A stretch of 64,000 bases of DNA, taken from positions 1 to 64,000 of IMG/VR virus record IMGVR_UViG_3300019129_000002; one strand, written 5' to 3'. Of the stretch, positions 48,321 to 58,124 are shown one piece after another. This stretch comes from a virus. The notes beneath the pieces are model-generated. The model did no database searches. It had not been told where the DNA came from and was given only the letters and a program-made list of their open reading frames with translations. Position numbers and translations under genes: made by a program. Within the stretch, counting starts at the first letter, position 1. Each line of letters starts with the position of its first letter.

Positions 48321-48757
48321 AGGTTAGGGATTTACCTGATTTCTCTTATAGAATAACTCTTCCTTCTAAAAAGAAACTAAGAATAAGAGAAATCTGCCCG
48401 AAGGACTACTATCAAATCCAGATCTGGATGGGAGAACTAGAAGAAACAGAAACTCTTCTGGTTTATAACATTTTTAAACTTCTGATTAAAGAACCTACCA
48501 AGAAAGGAAGTTTCCTAGAGAACCTCGATGTAAGAGATTGGGGATGTTTGGTTAGTTGGGCTTCCGATAACCTCCTAGAAGATAAGATAATGCCCGTGGA
48601 GGATTGGTTAGAAGTTTGCTTTTACCTTATGAAAGAAAGATGGGGAAGTGACATGGACTGGTTAGAGAAGCAACCCTTAAGCAAGATTATGACTATGATA
48701 AACATCGTTAAACGACATGGAGAGAGGGTAAAAAAGTCATACGACACTAAGAAATAG
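48315..48757 (+). CDS. Tail assembly chaperone, -1 frameshift extension
   Basis: The -1 frame is open from 48287 to 48757 with no start before ATG 48428. After the slip it reads RIEVRDLPDFSYRITLPSKK, then helical sequence to KKSYDTKK, adding about 147 residues to the first 128. The coding content upstream of ATG 48428 supports the fusion. In lambda, the fused GT form links the tape-measure protein to the tail tube. Confidence 0.65.
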
Positions 48758-48761
48758 TAAT

Positions 48762-49166
48762 ATGATTGAGTGGGAAGTAGAAATCCCTGTCCTTAATGTA
48801 GATGACTGGTGGCAAAAAACTCAAAAAGAATATACCAGACACTGGAGAGACGACATCCGACCTTACTGGAAAGCAGAAGTAGACCCTGTTGATCAAAGTG
48901 CATGGTCTTTAAGAAAAAAAGATTATTCTTGGAAGACTCTTAGGAAGACGGGTCGTATGCAAGACACTGCCCAATTACGAGTAGGTAGCAACGATTTATT
49001 CAGGGTAAAAATAAATAGATACGGAATTTACCATCAACAGGGAACCCGTCGCATGGCTCAAAGGCGGTGGCTAGGTATTCCTAGAGAAGGGATGCAAAAA
49101 CTCAGTAAATTTAGTGCAAAGCATATTTTGAACAATGGAAGAACAAAAACTTACCGATTCGGTTGA
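48762..49166 (+). CDS. Mu gpG-like virion morphogenesis / tail completion protein
   Basis: 134 aa. RYGIYHQQGTRRMAQRRWLGIPREG resembles the IHQxGTxxxPxRxFLGI signature of the phage virion morphogenesis family (tail completion). Basic N-half. Position between the chaperone and the sheath fits. Confidence 0.6.
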   Translation: MIEWEVEIPVLNVDDWWQKTQKEYTRHWRDDIRPYWKAEVDPVDQSAWSLRKKDYSWKTLRKTGRMQDTAQLRVGSNDLFRVKINRYGIYHQQGTRRMAQRRWLGIPREGMQKLSKFSAKHILNNGRTKTYRFG

Positions 49167-49413
49167 AGAAGTAAAAAAGATGAACCCAAACCCACTGTTA
49201 AAAGTCGAAAAAGAACTACAAGAAGAAAAACCAAAGAGCCGACGGACAACAAGGTCAAGAAAGAAGAAACCAGAATCACCCCCTGCCCAAGAGCATCCAA
49301 GCGAAAAAACTCCAAAATCGCAGCCGCAATCCGAAGAAAAAAATAAAGGGTTGACAAGGGGTCAGATCATTGCTGAACGTTTGATTCAAAGAGCAAGAGC
49401 AAGGGGTTATTAA
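49135..49413 (+). CDS. Low-complexity charged protein (92 aa)
   Basis: Lys/Glu/Pro/Ser-rich and disordered (RRTTRSRKKKPESPPAQEH), ending in an Arg-rich helix RGQIIAERLIQRARARGY. Overlaps the previous gene by 32 bp. Perhaps a small virion or DNA-associated protein. Confidence 0.5.
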   Translation: MEEQKLTDSVEEVKKMNPNPLLKVEKELQEEKPKSRRTTRSRKKKPESPPAQEHPSEKTPKSQPQSEEKNKGLTRGQIIAERLIQRARARGY

Positions 49414-49416
49414 TCC

Positions 49417-49755
49417 ATGGCTGTCAATACCAGAGTTTTTCGAAGTGAAGATACCTGGAGAAGACTGGGTTATATAGTTCATCAAGACTCCCGAGAGTTC
49501 CGAAGAGTGTTAGACGAGAACCCCGCCTGGGATATCGGATTCTTACCTGCCGAGGGTGACATAGTTTTTGTTAACTCTAGTCAGTTTGGGGAACCCGTAG
49601 GACAGTTAAAAAGTATCCCTCTGACAGATTTTGCAGGTGCAAATAACGGAACTCAAAACAACTTCTACCCGTGGAATGATTTGAAAAAGCTTTATAAAAG
49701 ACTTTCAAAATACACTCAATATGGTTTAGATAACCCAAATGAACTAAACGGATAA
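49417..49755 (+). CDS. Tail protein X-like (LysM-like) candidate
   Basis: 112 aa. TWRRLGYIVHQDSREFRRVLDENPAWD followed by LPAEGDIVFV resembles the phage tail X/LysM arrangement (W..I....Y.....ll..NP...l..G..I..P). Lies directly before the sheath. Confidence 0.5.
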   Translation: MAVNTRVFRSEDTWRRLGYIVHQDSREFRRVLDENPAWDIGFLPAEGDIVFVNSSQFGEPVGQLKSIPLTDFAGANNGTQNNFYPWNDLKKLYKRLSKYTQYGLDNPNELNG

Positions 49756-49757
49756 GC

Positions 49758-49806
49758 CCTAAGCTCTTCGGAGACCAGCATCTAGTAAATCCTGCTAGAA
49801 CTTAGG
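49758..49806 (+). promoter_or_regulatory. Structured leader before the sheath gene
   Basis: CCTAAG 49758-49763 pairs with CTTAGG 49801-49806; inside, AGCA 49777-49780 pairs with TGCT 49793-49796. The fold lies 30 bp before the sheath ATG, in a gap of 81 bp. May stabilise the sheath mRNA or end the chaperone transcript. Confidence 0.45.
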
Positions 49807-49836
49807 CGATTATTATCAGGATAAGGAAAAGGAAAA

Positions 49837-52800
49837 ATGTCAACAATTTCATTAGCATCGTTTAGTACAGGGGCTGCCGGAACCTTTATTACAGAAGGTG
49901 TCTCGGCTTCCAGTGGTCAGCCTACTATCGCTACCCACAACTCCGTTTATATGTTGGTAGAGGTTCCTAATAGTGTTCCCGTAACATTATTCCCAGAGAA
50001 CGAGCCAACCTTAATATTCTCTCTTAACGACTATCTTAATCTTATCGGGGGAACCGTTCCCGTTGAAGGTTCAGAACTTTTAAGTTACAACAACGTTAAC
50101 TCCTTCTTCCTCAATGCACAAGGTGGAGCTTTATACGTAGTTCGTGTCGGTACTCCTGCTCAAGTACAACGTTTAACCTTCCGTGCAAACGGTAACAAAG
50201 ATAATGGGACTTCTATTCCTTCTAGTTTAAAGAAAGGAGATGCAGTTTATGCTCAAATCTCATTAAACGGTCAGGAACTAGGTGATAAAAACCCTCTCGG
50301 ACAATATCGTGGTGTCCGGGTAGTAATCCCTGTCGATTACGATGCGGGAAACTTAACAAGCCAACTACAGATCAGTCAAGCTATTCGAGATGCAGTTAAA
50401 GACGCCATTGAAGAAGACTCTCTAATCTCTTCTTCTGCTTATGTTCGGGATTCTTCCAGTAATCCTTTAACAGGAGACTCCTTCTTAGATCTTACAGGCC
50501 GAGTCTTAGGTCAACCTGTGGTAGTAGTTCCTACAGTTCAACCTGTAGATAACTTATTCGTATTTAGCCTCAGCACCTACGATGTATCTAACTTAAACGT
50601 TGAAGACCTTCCTGATCAAGGCCCTAACGATTATCTTCAAACCATTCGTACAGGTTTTACAGGACAACTACCTCAAGGTTTCTTGTTGGCTCCTACCGCT
50701 TTCCAAAAATTCCGAGCAACTGATCGCGCAGCTATCGGGGCGGCTATGGAGGCATTGGCTTCTAATGAGAACTATAAATGGATGGCTCTTGTCGATCCTG
50801 GCCCATACTTAGTAACCGATCTGCAACCTTATGCTGACTTTGAGCAACATAGTCCTGCTGACGGATTCTTCGAGAATGAACTCTATCTTATCGGAAATAC
50901 TATCTATCGTTGGACTGACTCTGACTTTCGCTTCCGTCAAGTAAACGTTGGCTTAACTGCTGATGAAGGTATTAACAAGAACATTGACCCTGGTTTTGAT
51001 CAACGGGTTTCAATCAAGGATGACCGTATCATTGATGTAAATTCTGCCAATAGTGTTACTGATGTATTAACTCTTGCAGAAGATTGGCCTATTGATAGTG
51101 ACGGGTTCTCTACAGGGTCTCAGGTAGAACTAACTGACTCCACTATTAGTGGTCTGGACGATGGAACTTACTTTGTTATTGCTAGTGATGTAGAAATCAC
51201 CCTCAACGGTAATGAAATCAAGTTAGCATCCACTATCGCTAATGCTCTTAACAATGTTGCCATTGATGTAACCGATGGTGGTTCAGGTGTTATTAGTTAT
51301 CTAAATCCTGCTTTCGACTTAAAAGTTACTATTAACGACAAGACTTCCCACTTACTTGAAGCTCTTACTAACGATCAAGCTTTCAACGCAGCTTATCTTC
51401 CTGCTTCCTTGCAGAAGCCAACTGAACGTTATACTTTCCGCAACGTAGTTCGCCGATTTGTTGACCTTCAAGGTTCTCTAGCTTCCGAAGCACCTAACTT
51501 TGTAGTTTCTAGTAACGTAAGTACAGCCGGAGACACAATCAGCTTTAGCAACTCTTATACTGACAAAGATTTCGTCTTTGTTAATAAAGTTTCTGGAGCA
51601 ACCGCCGCACAATATGAGACAGGTGGTTTAGTGACCTTAGGAACCATCGTAGGTGGTACTGGCTACACTGATGGGACTTATGTTAATATCCCCTTCTCAG
51701 GTGGTACAGGTGGTGGAGCCGTTGCTGATATCGTAGTTTCTGGTGGAGCCGTAACAGGTGTAACCATTAAAGATGGTGGAATCAGCTATGTTGCTACCGA
51801 CGTTCTTACTGTAGACGATTCTCTTATTGGTGGAGGATCTAGTTTTACTTATACTGTAACAGGCGCTTCTCCTTTAGTAAATGCTGACTTAATCGGTTAT
51901 TTCTATGTAGCTAACCGCACAGGAACAAATTTCCAACTAGCGTTAGACCCTGCCTTAACCAAAGTTATCAATATTACCGGAGCCGGTGTTGATTCAACAA
52001 CATTCCGGATACCTAGCGTATTATCTGTATCTAATATAGGTGCGGACACTAACTCCTTATTCTTATTGGAAGACCACGGTTTAACCGATGGACAAGCTGT
52101 ATTATTCTCTGGCGACGTAGTTGATGGGAATAGTAAGAACTTCTTAAGTGGAACAAATGCTAATAACTTAGTGCGTTACTACGTCTCTAAAGTTGATGAT
52201 GACACCTTCTACTTAGCAGTAAGTTTAGCAGCCGTCGCTGACTCTCAGTTCCTAAACCTTCCTGAGAATCCAGTTCTGACGACTTCTACGGTAGAAATCT
52301 TTACCGATTATGAATATGAAAGTAATGAAAATCCTTTCAATGCTTATAACGAAGCAAGATACATCCGGGGACGTAAATATCAACTCGACACCACTTTAGC
52401 AGAATATGATCTTGAAGATGAAAATGCTGATGTGATTGCAGACCGTCGAGTAGTCATTCGAGTGGCACAAGCTCAAAACGCTGTTGACGAAACTGGGTTC
52501 TACTACACTTATCAGACTCAAGCGGACGCAACTCCCATCAGTTCTTCCAACTTACCTAGTGGTGACGATATCTTCTTCAACACACCTACTGAAGAACAAG
52601 ATACTCAACAAGTTCTTTACTTCGTATGTGGTATTGAAGATACCAGTGGAACCTCACCTCCACCCACTTCTGTTATCCAAGGTTCTGCTTTAACGTTGAA
52701 CTTTGTTCCTGAGATTACTCCTCCTTCCAGCGTATGGAACTTCAAGACAGTTACTTCTTTGGACTTAATCGACGAATTCTTACGCGGTATTAACAACGAA

Positions 52801-53589
52801 GGTGTTGCTCAAGTAGTCGTCGTGGATCAAGGTCTGGATTCCCATTCCAAGTTAATCGCTGACGGTTTAAACTATAGCACTGTGTTCGGGTTCTTAGCTT
52901 ACTACGGGCCTTATATTCTTAACGAACAAAGACTCTGGGTGTCTCCTACTCCATTCGCAGCCGGCGTGGCAGTAAGACGTTATCGGGCAGAAGGGTTCCA
53001 ATATCCACCTGCTGGTGTTAAATACCGTCTGAGAGGAGCGTTAGAGTCTCAAATCAAGATCTCCAGTGCAGAACAAGATGTTTCTAACCCTCTGGGTATT
53101 AACGTTCTGAGAACCCTCCCTGGTTACCCTACTGCAGATATTTATATCTGGGGTGGTAGAACTCGTGTTGACCGTCAAGACGTTGCTCAAAAACTCTATC
53201 AGTTCGTTAACACTCGTGTTATTCTGAACGTGATTTACGGTTCTTTGAAATTTGCCTTTGATTGTGAAATCTTCTCAGTTGGTGATGGTCAAAACGTCTT
53301 ATTTACAAGGTTAAGAGCTCTTGCGGAAGCTTTACTCTATAGTTTATGGGTAGGGGGTGCATTATTCGGGTCTAAGCCTGGAGATGCTTATTCCGTTATC
53401 TGTGACAGACGCAACAATCCTTCTAACACCTTAGAGGAGGGTATTGTTCAAATCTCAGTGTTCGTGGTTCCTGTTCCTACTTTGGAACGTATCCAACTCG
53501 AACTCGTCCGTGTTTCCATTGATGGCGGCATTCCTGCGGCTCTTGGTGGTGCTGGATTCGATTATGCAACCAGTAATAGCTTTATCTAA
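49837..53589 (+). CDS. Tail sheath protein (very large, 1250 aa)
   Basis: The N-terminus (TAGTFITEGVSASSG, VYMLVEVPNSVP) and C-terminus (VAQKLYQFVNTRVILNVIYGSLKF, LYSLWVGGALFGSKPGDAY, GIVQISVFVVPVPTLERIQLEL) match contractile sheath proteins, whose ends link neighbouring subunits. Sheaths are usually 400-700 aa; about 500 residues in the middle are extra. Around residues 605-680 lies a Gly-rich beta domain (GGTGYTDGTYVNIPFSGGTG, later VSGGAVTGVTIKDGG) of a type seen in cyanophage fibres and surface proteins. These inserts probably decorate the outer tail surface. Followed by a strong terminator. Confidence 0.88.
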   Translation: MSTISLASFSTGAAGTFITEGVSASSGQPTIATHNSVYMLVEVPNSVPVTLFPENEPTLIFSLNDYLNLIGGTVPVEGSELLSYNNVNSFFLNAQGGALYVVRVGTPAQVQRLTFRANGNKDNGTSIPSSLKKGDAVYAQISLNGQELGDKNPLGQYRGVRVVIPVDYDAGNLTSQLQISQAIRDAVKDAIEEDSLISSSAYVRDSSSNPLTGDSFLDLTGRVLGQPVVVVPTVQPVDNLFVFSLSTYDVSNLNVEDLPDQGPNDYLQTIRTGFTGQLPQGFLLAPTAFQKFRATDRAAIGAAMEALASNENYKWMALVDPGPYLVTDLQPYADFEQHSPADGFFENELYLIGNTIYRWTDSDFRFRQVNVGLTADEGINKNIDPGFDQRVSIKDDRIIDVNSANSVTDVLTLAEDWPIDSDGFSTGSQVELTDSTISGLDDGTYFVIASDVEITLNGNEIKLASTIANALNNVAIDVTDGGSGVISYLNPAFDLKVTINDKTSHLLEALTNDQAFNAAYLPASLQKPTERYTFRNVVRRFVDLQGSLASEAPNFVVSSNVSTAGDTISFSNSYTDKDFVFVNKVSGATAAQYETGGLVTLGTIVGGTGYTDGTYVNIPFSGGTGGGAVADIVVSGGAVTGVTIKDGGISYVATDVLTVDDSLIGGGSSFTYTVTGASPLVNADLIGYFYVANRTGTNFQLALDPALTKVINITGAGVDSTTFRIPSVLSVSNIGADTNSLFLLEDHGLTDGQAVLFSGDVVDGNSKNFLSGTNANNLVRYYVSKVDDDTFYLAVSLAAVADSQFLNLPENPVLTTSTVEIFTDYEYESNENPFNAYNEARYIRGRKYQLDTTLAEYDLEDENADVIADRRVVIRVAQAQNAVDETGFYYTYQTQADATPISSSNLPSGDDIFFNTPTEEQDTQQVLYFVCGIEDTSGTSPPPTSVIQGSALTLNFVPEITPPSSVWNFKTVTSLDLIDEFLRGINNEGVAQVVVVDQGLDSHSKLIADGLNYSTVFGFLAYYGPYILNEQRLWVSPTPFAAGVAVRRYRAEGFQYPPAGVKYRLRGALESQIKISSAEQDVSNPLGINVLRTLPGYPTADIYIWGGRTRVDRQDVAQKLYQFVNTRVILNVIYGSLKFAFDCEIFSVGDGQNVLFTRLRALAEALLYSLWVGGALFGSKPGDAYSVICDRRNNPSNTLEEGIVQISVFVVPVPTLERIQLELVRVSIDGGIPAALGGAGFDYATSNSFI

Positions 53590-53599
53590 TCCCTAGGGG

Positions 53600-53630
53600 C
53601 CTAGGGGGTAAAACCTCTTAGGTCTTTTTT
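53600..53630 (+). terminator. Rho-independent terminator after the sheath gene
   Basis: CCTAGGGGGT 53600-53609, AAA loop, ACCTCTTAGG 53613-53622 (10 pairs with two G-T), then TCTTTTTT. Confidence 0.85.
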
Positions 53631-53644
53631 CTTATTTAATCTAA

Positions 53645-53788
53645 ATGAAAGATACAAAAACTTACAGATACTTAGGATTAGGAGAACTAAGAGAGGAAAG
53701 GTCGAAGTTAATAAAGGCTAGTCCTCCCGACTTAGATTCTAGATTAAGAAGGATAGATGCCATTATTAGGGGGTTTTATAAGGTCTAA
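53645..53788 (+). CDS. Small hypothetical protein (47 aa)
   Basis: Charged, helical (GLGELREERSKLIKAS, LDSRLRRIDAIIRGFY). Its stop overlaps the gp25-like start (TAATG), so it is part of the baseplate/head transcript. Confidence 0.5.
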   Translation: MKDTKTYRYLGLGELREERSKLIKASPPDLDSRLRRIDAIIRGFYKV

Positions 53789-54153
53789 TGAGCTTAGCAG
53801 CAAAGAGGGGGTTGACTTATCCTTTAGAAGTGGATATAAATGGTCAGTTAAAAACTTCTACGGACTACAATCTTGTTAGAGAACACATTTTGTCAGTTCT
53901 TGATACACGCCCCTATGAAAGGGTTTTAAGAGCGGATTATGGTTTACCCGATTTAATCTTTGAAGTCATAAACCCTATATTGATAAACTCTAGGATATCA
54001 AAAGCCATTTTAGACGAAGTAACCGAACTATCAGATTTAGAGGTCGACGGGGAATGGAGAAATACAGGGGAAGAAGGTATATATCAAGTTAAGATTACTT
54101 ACTTTGTAAATGGGGTTCCCCAACCACCTATATCATTCGCACTTCAACGATAA
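53788..54153 (+). CDS. gp25-like baseplate wedge protein
   Basis: 121 aa. REHILSVLDTRPYERVLRADYGLP is the gp25/GpW signature: an ILxTxPGER-like stretch, here DTRPYERVL, then DYG. This lysozyme-like family links the sheath to the baseplate in contractile tails. Overlap with the next ORF is removed by its GTG start. Confidence 0.8.
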   Translation: MSLAAKRGLTYPLEVDINGQLKTSTDYNLVREHILSVLDTRPYERVLRADYGLPDLIFEVINPILINSRISKAILDEVTELSDLEVDGEWRNTGEEGIYQVKITYFVNGVPQPPISFALQR

Positions 54154-54172
54154 TAAACTTGGGGAAAGATTA

Positions 54173-55537
54173 GTGTCTAAAAGATTTCAAACAGCACCCC
54201 TCTCAGGGGCTAAAGGTGAAGCAGCAGCCTATACAGATAACCCTTTTCAGCCATATTGGTATGGAGAAAAAGGTAGAGATTCTTCAGAAGGAGCCGTCCT
54301 GCAACCCAGTGACGAACTTCTTCTGGATAAAGGGGGGGTTCGCGCCCTCAATATGTACACTCGGTTGTTATTGGATGCTACTGTTCAATCAGCTATTTCT
54401 AGATTAGTTCAAGATATTACCTCAAAAGATATTGTGGTAGAACCTTTTTCTGAACTTCCTGGAGACAAAGTAGTAGCAGAATACGTGGAAAACCAAATAA
54501 ACAACTTGCCAATGGATGAGATTTACAGAGGTTTTTCTGAAGCCATTATAACAGGATGCTCCTATGGGGAGATTATTTGGAACCGAACAAGAGCTGGTAT
54601 TATTGCAGAAGAAGTTAGAATGAAAGACCCTCGGAGGTTCTTATGGCAAGAAAATCCAGAAGCTAAAAGAGGGTTTAACCTGAGGGTTGTCACAAGAGGA
54701 AACCAGTTTACTGGTGAGAAAGTACCTGAAAGAAAAATCATACCCTTCCGTTACTATATCAGTAACAATGGAGACCCTTATGGTCAAGGAGTGGGTAGGA
54801 TACTTTACCCTTTATTGAAGTTTAGACGCAGGGCTCAAGAATCTCAAGTCTTATATTCTGACAGGTTTGCTAACCCAACCGTAGTTGTAACCGCCCCCTT
54901 GTCTGCAACAGTTAATGAGATTAACACCTTATATGGGCAGATTACAAACTTGTCTCAAGAAACTGCTATAATCCTTCCAGAAGGTTATAACTATGACTTT
55001 GCCAATCCTCAAGGGAATGGGGAAGTCTTTGAACAGATTTTGAAAAACCTTGCTAAAGAGATTCATATTCTTATAACAGGGGAAGCCGAAACGGGTAATC
55101 CTGATGCTGGGAGTAGAGCTTCCTCAGAAGTTGCTCAAACGGTTAGAACAGTTCGTGCAAGCGAACTTTCTCAACTAATAAGCAAACAGCTTCGTGACAC
55201 TTTAGTTAGATGGATAGTAGATTTTAACTTTGGTGTTAACGTAATGACTCCTAATATCCGGAGAGACTTCCGCCTGGAAGAGAGTAGTTCTTTAACTGTT
55301 CCAGATATTGTTCTCCTTAACGAAGGGACTGGTCTCTCACCTACCCAGGATTGGATAGCCAACCACTTCAAAGTGGAACTGCATGAAGAGAGCAAAAAAG
55401 TTGCTTCAGAAGAAGATAAGGAGTTAGGAAGATTGGAAACTAAATCTGATGAGGATATCTTAGAATCTCTCTTCGAGACTAAGGAAGAAGAAAATCAAAT
55501 GAATGCCCTGGAAGGGGTCTTAACAAGAGAGGAATAA
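54173..55537 (+). CDS. Portal protein, Mu gp29-like (DUF935 type)
   Basis: Sequence DATVQSAISRLVQDITSKD, ISGxSYGEI-like ITGCSYGEIIWNR, DPRRFLW, FRYYISNNGDPYGQGVGRIL and RAQESQVLYSDRFANPTVV follow the Mu-type portal layout. The ATG at 54110 overlaps the gp25 gene; GTG 54173, after GGGGAAAG, is the likely start (454 aa). The dodecameric portal forms the DNA entry vertex. Confidence 0.82.
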   Translation: MSKRFQTAPLSGAKGEAAAYTDNPFQPYWYGEKGRDSSEGAVLQPSDELLLDKGGVRALNMYTRLLLDATVQSAISRLVQDITSKDIVVEPFSELPGDKVVAEYVENQINNLPMDEIYRGFSEAIITGCSYGEIIWNRTRAGIIAEEVRMKDPRRFLWQENPEAKRGFNLRVVTRGNQFTGEKVPERKIIPFRYYISNNGDPYGQGVGRILYPLLKFRRRAQESQVLYSDRFANPTVVVTAPLSATVNEINTLYGQITNLSQETAIILPEGYNYDFANPQGNGEVFEQILKNLAKEIHILITGEAETGNPDAGSRASSEVAQTVRTVRASELSQLISKQLRDTLVRWIVDFNFGVNVMTPNIRRDFRLEESSSLTVPDIVLLNEGTGLSPTQDWIANHFKVELHEESKKVASEEDKELGRLETKSDEDILESLFETKEEENQMNALEGVLTREE

Positions 55538-55539
55538 AA

Positions 55540-57693
55540 ATGACACTAAGAAAGATTCACGTCTTTCGAGCAGGGCCACAAATTTCATCAAACGGTATGG
55601 AAAAAACCTTCACCCAGAAGGATTTACAAGAAGTGGTCGAGTCTTACGAACCAGATGTCCATGAGGCTCCTATAGTTATCGGTCATTCTGGGGATAATGA
55701 TTCGGCTCCTGCCTATGGTTGGGTTAAAGGTTTTGAAAGGGAAGGGGATGACCTTTATGCCAAGGTTGACACCACCGCCCCTATGGATAATCTACTTAAA
55801 AATAAACATTATAAAAAAGTATCTATTTCTCTATACTCTCCTAAATCCAAGGTAAACCCTCATAAAGGGAAATGGAGTGCAAGACATCTTGCTATGTTGG
55901 GGGCAAGTCCTCCAGCTATCAAAGGGTTATCCGATTTCGGATACTCAGAGGCTGAGATTTTGGACTTTTCAATGGATTTAGAAGATGAAGATGATTCTAT
56001 GAAAAATTTTGGTCCAAGTTTTCTTGATGAACTATCTCCAGGAGATCTTATGAAAGAAGCTTACCAAGAACACACGGGAGAAAAGGTTACCATAAAGGTT
56101 TCTAAATCAATGAAAGGGGAAGAAGAAATGGCTGACGACAACACTATGAAATCTAAGGAAATTGACATGGCTGAATGTAAAGATAAGCATAACCCTGCTT
56201 CTAGTAAGGAACATCATCTCACCTCTGAGAAGAAAGGTGATGGGAAGGTATGGTATGCAGGTGAAGATGGTTATATGTACACTTCTGAAGGCGACTACCC
56301 TCTCTATGTTAAAGGGGAAGAAGAAAAACGTTACACCAAAATGGAAGAAGGTGTGGACTTCAGAGATAAGAAATATTACTATAAAAGAGGTGGACGTTAT
56401 AGAAACTTCTCTGAACTCCCAGAATCCGTATCTCATGAGTATGGGGAACAAATGACCCATACAGTGGAAGGTGTGGACTACCCTGCTTACTATAAAGAAG
56501 GTAAGAAATACTACCCTATGGTGAAAGAAGGCAAAGCCGATTATTCTGATCGATGCCATTATTATAAAAAGAAAGGCAAGTATGTTATGTTTAGCTGTCC
56601 AGAAAATTATGCTGAAAAGCCCGGTCTGAATAATATCATGCCTTCCAATGACCCTAAAGCAGAAGAAAAGCGTTCTCAAGTTGCCAATGACAATGGGGAT
56701 GCAGAAGAAGCTCGTTACGAAACCGTTGGACAAGGTGATAGTCATCACGAAGAAGCAGAAGGTGACAACGAAACCGCTATTCAAGGGAAAGCTCCTGAAA
56801 TCGCAGGTTTCCAAGGGGAAACGGGTTCTGACGGAGGGGACATGGAAGAGGCTCGTCACCGCTCCACCGCCACTAAAGCAAAAGATCACCGAAGAATGTT
56901 GGAAAACTCCAAAGGTATTGTCCAACCCATGGAAACAGACCTTGGAATGAGTGCTAAGTTAACTGCTTACTCAGAAGATGAGATGGAGAGACCCGAAGAA
57001 AAAGGTTATCCCGCCAACCCTGAAGAAGGTCGTACCCCTGCTCCTGTAGCAGATAGAGGTGTTGAATCTGACTCCGTCACCCATGCCACTATGGAAGGTA
57101 CTAAAACTCATTTCTCCGAAGAAGATAAGCCTTCTGAAGAAGTTGCTAAAGAGGACTTTTATGAGCAACCTGTTTCTTCTGAAATGACTGGGGCCTCTCG
57201 TCATGAGAACGTGGTAGAAAACATTACTAAGGAAGACCATATCAAAGCTTTAATGGAAGAACTTTCTTCTATGAAGTCTGATATGTTGTCCATCAAAGAA
57301 GAAAATCAAAGATTACGTTCAGCAGCTAATCACGCAATGAAAGAACGTCGTCATTCCAACGTAGAAAAGTTCATTAATGGACTATACGAATCAGGTAAGA
57401 TGTACGACGCTATTGCCACCCCTGAAGCCATTTCTGGGTACTGCGAAAAACTCATTGCTTTTGATGAAGGAGAAGAAGTAGAGTTCTCTGAAGATGAACC
57501 TAAACTCTTTGACACCTTTAAAAAGATTATGGAGAACCTCCCTGTACAAGTTCCTTATGGAGAAATGAAGGAAGAAAAAGTTGACTTCCAAGAAGAAGAC
57601 TTAGATCCCCATGAACGTGCTTTGAAGCGTTCCAAAGAGGAAGGAATTGAATACACTGAGGCTTTGAAACAAGAGTTATTTAGCAATAAATAA
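55540..57693 (+). CDS. Prohead protease-scaffold fusion (Mu gpI-like)
   Basis: 717 aa. The first 150 residues (FRAGPQISSNGMEKTFTQKD, APIVIGHSGDNDSAPAYGWV, VSISLYSP, LAMLGASPPAIKGL) match Mu I-type protease domains. A long central acidic, Tyr/Lys-rich low-complexity region (residues 180-550) and a coiled-coil near 565-600 follow, as expected for an internal scaffold. It starts 2 bp after the portal stop. Cleaves itself and leaves the head during maturation. The size is well above Mu I (about 360 aa). Confidence 0.75.
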   Translation: MTLRKIHVFRAGPQISSNGMEKTFTQKDLQEVVESYEPDVHEAPIVIGHSGDNDSAPAYGWVKGFEREGDDLYAKVDTTAPMDNLLKNKHYKKVSISLYSPKSKVNPHKGKWSARHLAMLGASPPAIKGLSDFGYSEAEILDFSMDLEDEDDSMKNFGPSFLDELSPGDLMKEAYQEHTGEKVTIKVSKSMKGEEEMADDNTMKSKEIDMAECKDKHNPASSKEHHLTSEKKGDGKVWYAGEDGYMYTSEGDYPLYVKGEEEKRYTKMEEGVDFRDKKYYYKRGGRYRNFSELPESVSHEYGEQMTHTVEGVDYPAYYKEGKKYYPMVKEGKADYSDRCHYYKKKGKYVMFSCPENYAEKPGLNNIMPSNDPKAEEKRSQVANDNGDAEEARYETVGQGDSHHEEAEGDNETAIQGKAPEIAGFQGETGSDGGDMEEARHRSTATKAKDHRRMLENSKGIVQPMETDLGMSAKLTAYSEDEMERPEEKGYPANPEEGRTPAPVADRGVESDSVTHATMEGTKTHFSEEDKPSEEVAKEDFYEQPVSSEMTGASRHENVVENITKEDHIKALMEELSSMKSDMLSIKEENQRLRSAANHAMKERRHSNVEKFINGLYESGKMYDAIATPEAISGYCEKLIAFDEGEEVEFSEDEPKLFDTFKKIMENLPVQVPYGEMKEEKVDFQEEDLDPHERALKRSKEEGIEYTEALKQELFSNK

Positions 57694-57933
57694 TAGGGGT
57701 TACTTGACTTATGTGGGATAGGTCTTCAAGAGTCAAAGTAAAAAGGAATATATAGAAAAGGCTCTGAAACGAAGTAAAAAGTACCTGAGCCTAACCAAAC
57801 TAGAAAACTACTTCTATAGATTTCTTCCTCTTGATGACTGATCCCTCTATATATATCTCAAGGGGTTACACCGTGACTCCTCTATTTCAGAGGGGAATAT
57901 CGGGTTAAAAGAGATGAGAAGGGTTTCCCCCCA
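57694..57933. other. Gap before the capsid genes
   Basis: Holds a startless open frame (VFKSQSKKEYIEKALKRSKK..., about 57732-57840) and a CTATATATAT stretch near 57850. No intact gene seen. Confidence 0.4.
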
Positions 57934-58023
57934 ATGGATCATGAGACTTGTAAAGATTGTTGGAACTTCCATCAACGAGGTTGCAGATGTCTAGATCGTT
58001 GGCGTTGTGAAATGGAATTTTGA
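57934..58023 (+). CDS. Tiny Cys-rich zinc-knuckle-like peptide (29 aa)
   Basis: ATG 57934. Contains CKDC, an intervening His, CRC and a final Cys (ETCKDCWNFHQRGCRC). The spacing could hold one zinc. Ribosome site is weak (GAGAAGGG). Short but ordered in the way of phage zinc peptides. Confidence 0.4.
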   Translation: MDHETCKDCWNFHQRGCRCLDRWRCEMEF

Positions 58024-58124
58024 TATAAAGTTGGGTAAAACCACTACAGGGACAGTCTTAAAAATACTACTAGAAAATACAAGAAACAGGTGAATATCAA
58101 CAATCATACCTGGAGGTATTTCCT

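Noticed and set aside
56107-56925. 272-codon open frame on the minus strand inside the scaffold gene
   Set aside because: Mirror of the low-complexity Glu/Lys/Tyr coding strand; product is a run of Phe/His/Ile, no ribosome site, and no minus-strand neighbours exist.
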